Assembly (NCBI RefSeq): GCF_013030985.1
Contig: NZ_WPYP01000003.1
Span: forward strand, 1-64,000
Source: Ruegeria arenilitoris
Lineage (GTDB): Bacteria > Pseudomonadota > Alphaproteobacteria > Rhodobacterales > Rhodobacteraceae
DNA length: 64,000 bases
Direction: 5' to 3'
Both the position numbers and the translations under genes were made by a program. Below the pieces are notes generated by a model. That model was not told the DNA's origin. It saw only the letters and a program-made list of their open reading frames with translations, and did not search any database. Shown piece by piece: positions 16,012-23,908 of this stretch. Numbering within the stretch: position 1 is the stretch's first letter; every line of letters starts with the position of its first letter.

Positions 16012-17169
16012 ATGCCGCTTTTTACCACTACTGCGGGTTGGGTGACCGAAGAGCATCAGATGTTTGCCGAAATGGCGGACCGGTTCATGAAAGATGAACT
16101 TGTACCGAACCTCGACCGTTGGAATGAAAACGGTGTTGTTGATCGTGACATGTGGCGCAAGGCAGGTGACATGGGATTGATGGCCGGTGCGATCCCCGAA
16201 GCCTATAGCGGCGTCGGCGGTGGAGTCGGGTTTGATGCGGTGACGCTCTATGCGCAGGCCTCGCACGGGGATTCGGGGTGGGGCTATGCGATCCAGACCA
16301 TCGTCGTTCACTACATCAGCACCTATGGCAGCGAGGATCAAAAGCAGAAATGGCTGCCGCGTCTGGCCTCGGGCGAGATGGTTGGGGCACTGGCCATGAC
16401 CGAGCCCGGAACCGGGTCCGATGTGCAAGCCATTCGAACGACCGCAGACAAGGACGGCAATTCCTATCGGTTGAACGGGTCCAAGATTTTTATCACCAAC
16501 GGCCAGTCGGCGGACCTGATCCTTGTGGCCTGCAAGACCGACAAGACGGAGGGGTCAAAGGGTGTCTCGTTGATAGCTGTGGAGACCGAGGGCGCAGAGG
16601 GATTCCGCAAGGGTCGAAACCTGAAGAAACTGGGAATGAAGGCCAATGACACGGCTGAGTTGTTCTTTGAAGACGTCAAGGTGCCGATGACCAATCTTCT
16701 GGGTGCGGAAGAGGGGCAGGGCTTTTATCAGATGATGAAACAGTTGCCGTGGGAGCGTCTGACCATCGGCATCGGGGCGCTGGGCGCGATAGATTTCGCC
16801 ATCGCTGAAACGGTGAAATACACACAGGAGCGTAAGGCGTTCGGTCAGCGGGTAATGGATTTCCAGAATACCCGGTTCAAACTGGCCGAGTGCAAGACAA
16901 AGGCCGAGGTCCTGCGTAGCTTCGTCAATGATTGTATTGCGCGGCTCGAGGCGGGAACGCTGGATGCTGCCACGGCCTCGATGGTGAAGTACTGGGGGTC
17001 GGAAGTTCAGAATGAAGTCATGCACGAATGCCTGCAGCTGTTTGGCGGCTACGGGTTCATGATGGAATACCCGATTGCGCGTCTCTACGCGGATGCGCGT
17101 GTTCAGATGATTTATGGCGGTACCAATGAGATCATGAAGGAACTCATCGCCCGGTCATTGGACACCTAA
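16012..17169 (+). CDS. Acyl-CoA dehydrogenase
   Basis: It is 385 residues, full length. The FAD and substrate segments LAMTEPGTGSDVQAIRT and FITNGQSADLILV are in the middle, QRKAFGQ-type sequence ERKAFGQRVMDFQ and GGYGFMMEYPIARLYADARVQMIYGGTNEIM near the end. The glutamate in GGTNEI is the base position of long-chain and isovaleryl-type members. It introduces the alpha-beta double bond in an acyl-CoA. It is 108 bases after tetR. The specific substrate cannot be told. Confidence 0.9.
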   Translation: MPLFTTTAGWVTEEHQMFAEMADRFMKDELVPNLDRWNENGVVDRDMWRKAGDMGLMAGAIPEAYSGVGGGVGFDAVTLYAQASHGDSGWGYAIQTIVVHYISTYGSEDQKQKWLPRLASGEMVGALAMTEPGTGSDVQAIRTTADKDGNSYRLNGSKIFITNGQSADLILVACKTDKTEGSKGVSLIAVETEGAEGFRKGRNLKKLGMKANDTAELFFEDVKVPMTNLLGAEEGQGFYQMMKQLPWERLTIGIGALGAIDFAIAETVKYTQERKAFGQRVMDFQNTRFKLAECKTKAEVLRSFVNDCIARLEAGTLDAATASMVKYWGSEVQNEVMHECLQLFGGYGFMMEYPIARLYADARVQMIYGGTNEIMKELIARSLDT

Positions 17170-17230
17170 CCAAACCGGGGCTCCTCCCGCCCGTCGTCGA
17201 CGTTTCTGCCGAAACATCTCCTCCCGTTGG

Positions 17231-17267
17231 GCCAGGCAGGCGCGGGCACAGTCCGCGCCTGCCTGGC
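17231..17267. terminator. Perfect 15-bp hairpin between converging genes
   Basis: GCCAGGCAGGCGCGG (17231-17245) pairs perfectly with CCGCGCCTGCCTGGC (17253-17267) around GCACAGT. There is no T run. It stands between the acyl-CoA dehydrogenase and the converging LysR gene and probably ends or protects both transcripts. Confidence 0.6.
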
Positions 17268-17324
17268 CCCTGCCGTCCGCAGGACGCAAGGCCGAAGGCC
17301 GCGCAGGATATTCTGACCCTGAAT

Positions 17325-18224
17325 CTATGCTTTGCCCGCTTGGTCAATCTGCGCTTGCAGCCAAGTGCGGAAAGACCTCAGCGGCTCGGATTCTGCGCGG
17401 GATTGCGGCCAGACAAGATAGAAATCCCCAAGGCTCACCCCCGGCCCGTGCCAGGCTGTTACCAGTCGACCCGCCTCCAGGTCTGCTTCAATCAGGTAGC
17501 TAGGTAGCAATGCCACGCCCAGCCCGTGAATCGTGGCCTGCCCCATTGTCGAGAACTGGTCGAACAACATGCCTCGAATTCCGGAAACCTCGTGCCCTTG
17601 CGCGGCGAACCACCGTTCCCAGGCATCAGGGCGCGTTTCGAGGTGCAGCAATGGGGCTTCCGTCAGCCAACCGATGTCCTCAACGTCATCGGGCAGCAGA
17701 TCGGGTGAGCACACAGGCAACACATCTTCGCGCATGATGCGCAGGTAGTTCACACCGGCCCAGTCGCGCTGGCCAAAGTGTATGGCGGCGTCGAAAAGTT
17801 CAGTGTCAAAGTCAAACGGGCGCAGGCGGGTGTTCAGGTTCACCGTGACCTCCGGGTGGCGGCGCGCGAAATCTTGCAGGCGCGGGGCCAGCCAGTGCAT
17901 TCCGAAGGCGGGCAGGATCGACAGGTTCAACGACCCTCCGGTAGGGTTGGCTTTCAGCTTCAGCGATGCCTGGGCCAGTTGATTGAGCGCGGTGCGCGCG
18001 ACCAGTACGTATTCTTTCGCTGCGGGTGTCAGGTGCAGCCGCATCTGGCTGCGCTGGATCAGATCCACACCCAGTTGCTCCTCCATGGACTTGAGCTGCC
18101 GACTGATCGCGCTTTGCGTCAGTGATAGCTCTTCGGCAGCGGCCGAGGCGCTGCCGAGACGGTCAACGGCCTCAAGCGCAAGCAATGATGGGATTGAGGG
18201 CAAGAACCGACGGGGGGCAATCAT
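17325..18224 (-). CDS. LysR-family transcriptional regulator
   Basis: It is 299 residues from the ATG at 18224, which has GAGG nine bases upstream. An in-frame ATG at 18239 has its purine run too close. The helix-turn-helix is GSASAAAEELSLTQSAISRQLKSMEEQLG; the effector domain has the GcvA-like DFDTELFDAAIHFG and IHGLGVALLPSYLIE. It diverges from the E1 fusion gene across 161 bases and is the likely regulator of that operon. Confidence 0.9.
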   Translation of the reverse strand: MIAPRRFLPSIPSLLALEAVDRLGSASAAAEELSLTQSAISRQLKSMEEQLGVDLIQRSQMRLHLTPAAKEYVLVARTALNQLAQASLKLKANPTGGSLNLSILPAFGMHWLAPRLQDFARRHPEVTVNLNTRLRPFDFDTELFDAAIHFGQRDWAGVNYLRIMREDVLPVCSPDLLPDDVEDIGWLTEAPLLHLETRPDAWERWFAAQGHEVSGIRGMLFDQFSTMGQATIHGLGVALLPSYLIEADLEAGRLVTAWHGPGVSLGDFYLVWPQSRAESEPLRSFRTWLQAQIDQAGKA

Positions 18225-18385
18225 ATGATTAATCCTCATACCTTTCGGATGGAATATCACTGGCATTTGCCGCGCGCCAGCCCGATACACATACAGGCTT
18301 TTCTTTTGGATGACCGGCCCAGAACCTGCGTGCTATCCATGATGAAATCGCCCACCAGAAGATTTGGAAGACCGGGGAACAGGCC

Positions 18386-20578
18386 ATGGATCGCGCTCAG
18401 ATCGTTCACGAAAATTTCCTGACCCGGGTCGCGAAAGGTGACTTTCCCGATGGTGCGGCCCCGCGGCCGGGTCTCAGCAACAGTGACGCGGTGTCGCTAT
18501 TCCGCTCTCAGGTTCTGAGCCGGGCGCTGGATCGCACCAGTCGCGCGATGCAGAAGGCGGGACAGGGGTTCTATACGATCGGCTCATCCGGTCACGAGGG
18601 GATGACGGCTGTGGCCCATGCCCTGCGCCCAACCGACATCGCGTTCCTGCACTATCGTGATGCGGCGTTTCAAATCGCCCGGGCCGAGCAGGTGCCGGGT
18701 CAGCAGATCGCCTGGGACATGCTTCTCAGCTTTGCCTGTTCGAAAGAGGACCCAACCTCAGGCGGGCGGCACAAAGTTCTGGGCTCCAAGGCGCTGATGA
18801 TCCCGCCGCAAACCTCGACCATTGCCAGCCATCTGCCCAAGGCGGTCGGCGCGGCCTATAGCTTGGGCGCGGCCCGGCGGCACGCCCCCGAGCATCGGGA
18901 GTTGCCCGAGGATGGGATTGCGATGTGTTCATTCGGGGACGCTTCGGCCAACCATTCGACGGCGCAAGGCGCGATCAACACTGCCGGATGGACCAGCGTG
19001 CAATCCACGCCGCTGCCGCTGTTGTTCGTGTGCGAGGATAACGGGATCGGGATTTCGGTGAAAACGCCGAAGGGCTGGATACAGGCGTCGATGGAACATC
19101 GCCCCGGGATCAAGTACTTCCAGGCCAACGGGTTGGACATCTATGAAACATACGCCGTGGCGCAGCGGGCCGCCGATTATGTGCGCACCCGACGAAAGCC
19201 CGCCTTCCTGCACCTGAAAACCGTGCGACTTTATGGCCATGCCGGGGCGGATGTGCCGACCACCTACCTGTCGAAGTCCGAGGTCGAGGCGGACGAGGCC
19301 AACGACCCTTTGCTGCACTCTGTACGTTTACTCGACCAAGCTGGTGCACTGTCCCCTGCCGACGCGCTGAAAATTTATGAAGACACCTGCGCCCGCACGG
19401 ATCGGGTCGCGGCCGAGGCGGCCACGCGCCCGCATCTGGCCAATGCAACCGAGGTGATGGCCAGCCTGATCCCGCCGAAACGTTCCTGCAAGCCCACCAA
19501 TGGCTCCAGCACCGAGGCCCGGGCCAAAGCCTTTGGTGGCGATATGCGCGCGATGAAAGACCCTCAGCCCATGAGCCGTCTGATCAACTGGGCGCTGACC
19601 GATCTGATGCTGGAACATGGTGAGATCGTCTGCATGGGTGAAGACGTGGGCCGCAAGGGGGGCGTCTATGGTGTGACGCAGAAATTGCAGCAACGGTTCG
19701 GTCCGGACCGGGTGATCGACACGCTGCTGGATGAACAATCCATCCTGGGGCTAGCCATCGGCATGGGGCATAACGGGTTCATTCCGATCCCCGAGATTCA
19801 GTTCCTTGCCTATTTGCACAACGCCGAGGATCAGATTCGGGGCGAGGCCGCGACGCTGCCGTTTTTCTCGAATGGTCAGTTCACCAACCCGATGGTGCTG
19901 CGGATTGCCGGGCTGGGCTATCAGAAAGGGTTCGGCGGGCATTTCCACAACGACAACTCTCTGGCCGTGCTGCGGGATATTCCGGGTGTGATCATTGCCT
20001 GCCCCTCTACCGGCGCGGACGCGGCGCAGATGCTGCGTGAATGCGTGCGGTTGGCGCGGGAAGAGCAGCGGGTGGTGGTGTTTCTGGAGCCGATTGCGCT
20101 CTATCCGATGCGAGATCTGCATGAGGCGCAGGATGGCGGGTGGATGACCACCTATCCCTCGCCCGATCAGCGCATTGCGCTGGGCGAGGTTGGCGTGCAT
20201 GGGGACGGCACCGATCTGGCTATCGTGACCTACGGCAACGGGCACTATCTGTCGAAACAGGCCTTGCCTGAACTGGAGGCGGCCGGCGTGAAGACCCGGA
20301 TCATTGATATGCGCTGGCTCGCGCCTCTGCCGGTTGAGGCCCTGCGCGAGGCCACCAAACCCTGTGCGCATGTTCTGGTGGTGGACGAATGCCGCCGCAC
20401 CGGCAGCCAGTCCGAGGCGCTGATGACGTTCTTCACCGAGGAAAGCCCCGATACTCCATCCGCCCGCGTTGTGGCCGAGGATTGCTTTATTGCCACCGGC
20501 CCGGCCTATGCCGCTCCGTTGCCGTCGAAAAACGGCATTGTCGCCGCCGCGTTGGCACTGACCGGAGGCCGCGCATGA
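18386..20578 (+). CDS. Fused 2-oxoacid dehydrogenase E1 (alpha-beta) component
   Basis: It is 730 residues. The E1-alpha part (1-350) has GQGFYTIGSSGHEG (59-72) and the thiamine diphosphate site, here GDAS (184-187) to EDNGIGIS (217-224), with Ala where the family norm is GDG. The E1-beta part (395-725) has GEDVGRKGGVYGVT, LDEQSILGLAIGMG and GFGGHFHNDNSLA. It decarboxylates a branched-chain or related 2-oxoacid. E2 and E3 genes, normally adjacent, are absent; the next gene is a FabD-like acyltransferase overlapping by ATGA. Confidence 0.9.
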   Translation: MDRAQIVHENFLTRVAKGDFPDGAAPRPGLSNSDAVSLFRSQVLSRALDRTSRAMQKAGQGFYTIGSSGHEGMTAVAHALRPTDIAFLHYRDAAFQIARAEQVPGQQIAWDMLLSFACSKEDPTSGGRHKVLGSKALMIPPQTSTIASHLPKAVGAAYSLGAARRHAPEHRELPEDGIAMCSFGDASANHSTAQGAINTAGWTSVQSTPLPLLFVCEDNGIGISVKTPKGWIQASMEHRPGIKYFQANGLDIYETYAVAQRAADYVRTRRKPAFLHLKTVRLYGHAGADVPTTYLSKSEVEADEANDPLLHSVRLLDQAGALSPADALKIYEDTCARTDRVAAEAATRPHLANATEVMASLIPPKRSCKPTNGSSTEARAKAFGGDMRAMKDPQPMSRLINWALTDLMLEHGEIVCMGEDVGRKGGVYGVTQKLQQRFGPDRVIDTLLDEQSILGLAIGMGHNGFIPIPEIQFLAYLHNAEDQIRGEAATLPFFSNGQFTNPMVLRIAGLGYQKGFGGHFHNDNSLAVLRDIPGVIIACPSTGADAAQMLRECVRLAREEQRVVVFLEPIALYPMRDLHEAQDGGWMTTYPSPDQRIALGEVGVHGDGTDLAIVTYGNGHYLSKQALPELEAAGVKTRIIDMRWLAPLPVEALREATKPCAHVLVVDECRRTGSQSEALMTFFTEESPDTPSARVVAEDCFIATGPAYAAPLPSKNGIVAAALALTGGRA

Positions 20579-21609
20579 CCCGCACCGCTGTCGTCATCTG
20601 CCCCGGGCGGGGCACCTATAACAAACCCGAACTGGGCTATCTGCACCGCCATCACGCGCAGCGGATGGACCTGTTCCTAAGCTTCGACGCTATCCGCGCC
20701 GAGGCAGGGCAGGAGGCCGTTACCGCGCTGGACGGCGCAAGCCGGTTTACGGTCAGCAAGTATTCCCGCGGAGATGTGGCCTCACCCCTGATCTATGCGG
20801 CCTCGCTGGCGGATGCGCAGGCTTTGGAAGAGGATATTGAGGTCGTCGCCGTCACCGGCAATTCGATGGGGTGGTACATCGCCCTGGCTGCAGGTGGCGC
20901 CCTGTCGCCGCAGGACGGGTTCCGTGTGGTGAACACCATGGGCACGTTGATGCAGGACCAGCTGATCGGTGGCCAGCTGGTCTATCCGTTCGCGGGGGAG
21001 AACTGGGAAAACGATGCCGCCCGCAAGGCTGAGTTGCTGGCCGACGTGGCGCGGATCAACGCGTCCGACGGGTGCGATCTGGCGCTTTCCATTGATCTGG
21101 GCGGGATGCTGGTTCTGGCGGGGAATGAGCCGGGCCTCAAGGCGTTTGAGGCTGCGCACCCCACAATTCAGGACCGATTCCCGATGCGGCTTCCCAACCA
21201 CGCGGCCTTTCACACCGCGTTGCAGGCCCCCGTTGCGGCCGAAGGGCGGGCCCGGCTAGGTGCTGAAATGTTTGGCCAGCCAGAACGTCCTCTGATCGAC
21301 GGGCGCGGTAAAATCTGGTGGCCGGGTGCCACGGACACGCAAGCGCTGTGGGATTATACGCTGGGCCATCAGGTGACCGAGGCTTATGACTTTTCCCGCG
21401 CAATCCAGACCGCCGCGCACGAGTTTGCACCCGACCTGTTCATCGTGACGGGCCCCGGTGCGACTCTGGGCGGAGCCGTGGCGCAATCGCTGGTTCTGGC
21501 CGACTGGCGCGGCATGTCCGACAAGGCGGCGTTCCAGGCACGGCAGGACGCCCAACCCTTCCTGATCGCCATGGGCCGCGACGATCAAAGGGCGCTTGCA
21601 ACCGGCTGA
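20575..21609 (+). CDS. FabD-like acyltransferase
   Basis: It is 344 residues and starts inside the E1 stop codon (ATGA, 20575-20578). The nucleophile elbow is GNSMGW with Ser97. The second catalytic residue is probably a His in LPNHAAFHTALQAP. The N-terminal loop reads CPGRGTY where malonyl transferases have GQGSQ. Typical FabD moves malonyl from CoA to acyl carrier protein. Tight coupling to an E1 decarboxylase suggests that it handles the acyl group made there; this is inference. Confidence 0.75.
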   Translation: MTRTAVVICPGRGTYNKPELGYLHRHHAQRMDLFLSFDAIRAEAGQEAVTALDGASRFTVSKYSRGDVASPLIYAASLADAQALEEDIEVVAVTGNSMGWYIALAAGGALSPQDGFRVVNTMGTLMQDQLIGGQLVYPFAGENWENDAARKAELLADVARINASDGCDLALSIDLGGMLVLAGNEPGLKAFEAAHPTIQDRFPMRLPNHAAFHTALQAPVAAEGRARLGAEMFGQPERPLIDGRGKIWWPGATDTQALWDYTLGHQVTEAYDFSRAIQTAAHEFAPDLFIVTGPGATLGGAVAQSLVLADWRGMSDKAAFQARQDAQPFLIAMGRDDQRALATG

Positions 21610-21648
21610 TCCAGCCCCGATGATCCGCGCAAATTCAAGGAGCCCCGC

Positions 21649-22920
21649 GTGAGCGACCATGATAAGTCCCTCTGGCTGAAGACCTGTCAGGAGCATGTCG
21701 AAAGCTCTCCCCTAATCGGGGATCTGACCGTTGATCTGGCGGTGATCGGTGGCGGCTATACAGGCTGTTCCGCCGCGCTGACAGCGGCTCAGGCCGGGGC
21801 GTCGGTCTGCCTGTTGGAGGCGCAGGAGATCGGTCATGGCGGTTCCGGCCGCAATGTTGGGCTTGCGAATGCCGGGTTGTGGCTGCCGCCCGACGATATT
21901 CGCCAGCATCTTGGGGGCGAGGCCGGCGATCGTCTGATTGACCTGCTGGCCGCTGCGCCCGGCGATGTGTTTGATCTGATCGAAAAGCATGAAATCAACT
22001 GCGAACCGGTGCGGAACGGGACTCTGCACTGCGCGCATTCCACCAAGGGACTGCGAGACCTGCAGGCCCGACACGCGCAACTGTCTGCAACGGGTGCGCC
22101 GGTTGATTTGGTATCTGCGCACCAGACAGCGCGGCGCACCGGCAGCGCCGCATTTCTGGGTGCTCTGTTTGATCCCCGCGCGGGCACGATCCAGCCGCTG
22201 AGCTATGTCCAGGGTCTTGCTCGCGCCGCTGCCGAGGCCGGAGCGCGTATCGCGACCCAAAACCCAGTTCAGTCCATGCAGCACAACGACGACGTTTGGA
22301 CGCTGATAACCGATCAGGGGACGGTGCGTGCGAAATCGGTGATCCAGGCCACAAACGCCTATCATCAGGGGCTGCAGAAGACGGCTCCGGCCTATGTGCC
22401 GGTTTATTATTTCCAGTTCGCAACCGCTCCGCTGTCAGACAATCTGCGCGCCAGTATCCTCCCGGGCGGAGAGGGGTGTTGGGATACCGGCCTGATCATG
22501 ACCTCGTTCCGGATGGACGCCGAGGGGCGCATGATCATTGGTGCCATGGGTGATCTGTCGCAGGCGGGCCGTGCCGCTCATACCGCCTGGATCAGACGCA
22601 AACTGGCCGAGCTTTTCCCGCAACTGGCCGACCAGCCGCTGATCGAGGGATGGCACGGGCGGATCGCAATGACTTCGGACCATATTCCCAAGATCACGCA
22701 GATCGGCCCCAATGCCCTGTCAGTTCATGGGTATTCCGGGCGCGGCATCGGGCCGGGCACCGTTTTTGGCCGGCTTGCGGCGGAAAGCCTGCTGCAGGAC
22801 GATCCATCGCTGCTGCCCGTCCCGGCGGTTCCGCAATACCACGAGGTCTGGACGGGCCTGCGCCGCGCCTATTTCGAAACCGGTGCGGTGCTGACCCATT
22901 TCGTCAAGGCGCGGTTCTGA
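21649..22920 (+). CDS. FAD-dependent amine/amino acid oxidase (DAO family, PuuB-like)
   Basis: It is 423 residues with a GTG start at 21649, seven bases after AAGGAG. The FAD site is DLAVIGGGYTGCSAALTAAQ, followed by EAQEIGHGGSGRNVGLANAG as in gamma-glutamylputrescine oxidases. The C-terminal FAD segment is HGYSGRGIGPGTVFGR. It probably oxidises a secondary or primary amine and yields peroxide. It lies 39 bases after the acyltransferase and so is in the same operon. Confidence 0.85.
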   Translation: MSDHDKSLWLKTCQEHVESSPLIGDLTVDLAVIGGGYTGCSAALTAAQAGASVCLLEAQEIGHGGSGRNVGLANAGLWLPPDDIRQHLGGEAGDRLIDLLAAAPGDVFDLIEKHEINCEPVRNGTLHCAHSTKGLRDLQARHAQLSATGAPVDLVSAHQTARRTGSAAFLGALFDPRAGTIQPLSYVQGLARAAAEAGARIATQNPVQSMQHNDDVWTLITDQGTVRAKSVIQATNAYHQGLQKTAPAYVPVYYFQFATAPLSDNLRASILPGGEGCWDTGLIMTSFRMDAEGRMIIGAMGDLSQAGRAAHTAWIRRKLAELFPQLADQPLIEGWHGRIAMTSDHIPKITQIGPNALSVHGYSGRGIGPGTVFGRLAAESLLQDDPSLLPVPAVPQYHEVWTGLRRAYFETGAVLTHFVKARF

Positions 22921-22930
22921 TCACGGTGAC

Positions 22931-23833
22931 TTAGCCCTGCAGCGCTGCCGCAACGGCCTCGATCCGGTTGCGGAGCCAGCGATGGGCCGGATCGTTGGTC
23001 GAGCGCTGGTGCCAGACCATGTAGATCGAGACCGGCTCACATTCGAACGGCAACGGCGCAATATCCAGCGTCGCCAAAGGCCCCTGCTTCATCAGCAATG
23101 TGTCGGTCGAAATCAGGTCGCTGCCCTTCACGAAGGATGGGATGGCATTGAAATGAGGTAGGGTCACGGTTGGTGGCCTGATCTGGCTCTGATCCACCCC
23201 ACGCATCACAGCACGAGAGCTGCGGCCATCCGCAAAACGCACCTCGACATGTTCAGTTTCGCAATAGCTCTGCCAACTGTCCGGAGGAGTGCGCCGCGTG
23301 GCGTCGTAGAAGATCATTAACGGGCTGATCAGAATACGTTTTTGAAAGATATCCGGCCCATCGGGGGGCAGCGGGGTCAGCATCAACTGACACCGGTCAC
23401 TGCGCAGCAGATCCGGGTCAGGGACGCCCGACGGTATGAACCCCAGCCGCAGCCTGACGCCCTCGGTTCGCAGGGTACGCAGCAACGGCGGAAAGACCAA
23501 CTCGCGCGGCATGTCGTTGGTGGCGATTTGGACGCTGATCTCTTCAGCCAGAGGGTCGAACGGGCGATCATCGGTCAGCGCGCGCATTCCGTCCAGCACC
23601 TGTTGAACCGGCTCTTTCAGGGAGAGGGCACGCTCGGTCGGCATCAGGCCCTGACCCGAGCGCACGAACAGCGGGTCACCCAACACCTGCCTCAGCTTGG
23701 CCAGCGTGTGGCTGATCGCCGATTGCGTCACACCCAGACGGTCAGCCGCTTTCGAGACCGAACTTTCCTCGAGGATAATCAGGAAGGTGCGCAGGACCTT
23801 ACCGTCCAGATCGGTGAAATCAGTTTTGCTCAT
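22931..23833 (-). CDS. LysR-family regulator divergent from the dehalogenase gene
   Basis: It is 300 residues. The helix-turn-helix is SSVSKAADRLGVTQSAISHTLAKLRQVLGDPLFVRSGQG, of the NodD/LinR/SyrM type, and the effector domain follows with LRLGFIPSGVPDPDLLRSDRCQLMLTPLP. Its start and that of the reductive dehalogenase gene are 75 bases apart, with a 12-base palindrome between. Members of this branch often sense aromatic compounds, so it may respond to the dehalogenase substrate. Confidence 0.9.
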   Translation of the reverse strand: MSKTDFTDLDGKVLRTFLIILEESSVSKAADRLGVTQSAISHTLAKLRQVLGDPLFVRSGQGLMPTERALSLKEPVQQVLDGMRALTDDRPFDPLAEEISVQIATNDMPRELVFPPLLRTLRTEGVRLRLGFIPSGVPDPDLLRSDRCQLMLTPLPPDGPDIFQKRILISPLMIFYDATRRTPPDSWQSYCETEHVEVRFADGRSSRAVMRGVDQSQIRPPTVTLPHFNAIPSFVKGSDLISTDTLLMKQGPLATLDIAPLPFECEPVSIYMVWHQRSTNDPAHRWLRNRIEAVAAALQG

Positions 23834-23840
23834 ACCATCT

Positions 23841-23852
23841 ATGACTAGTCAT
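23841..23852. promoter_or_regulatory. Palindrome ATGACTAGTCAT between LysR and rdhA
   Basis: This is a perfect 12-base palindrome in the 75-base space between two divergent starts. It lies 7 bases upstream of the LysR start and 56 before the rdhA start. It is a candidate binding site for the LysR protein. No -10/-35 pair can be set with confidence. Confidence 0.5.
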
Positions 23853-23908
23853 GAATGGATTTGCAGTCCACCGCGCATTAGGTGACAGTTATCATCAGGA
23901 GGCACGCG

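Noticed and set aside
17170-17324. Small gene between the acyl-CoA dehydrogenase and LysR
   Set aside because: The space is filled by a 15-bp hairpin and has no start with ribosome site.
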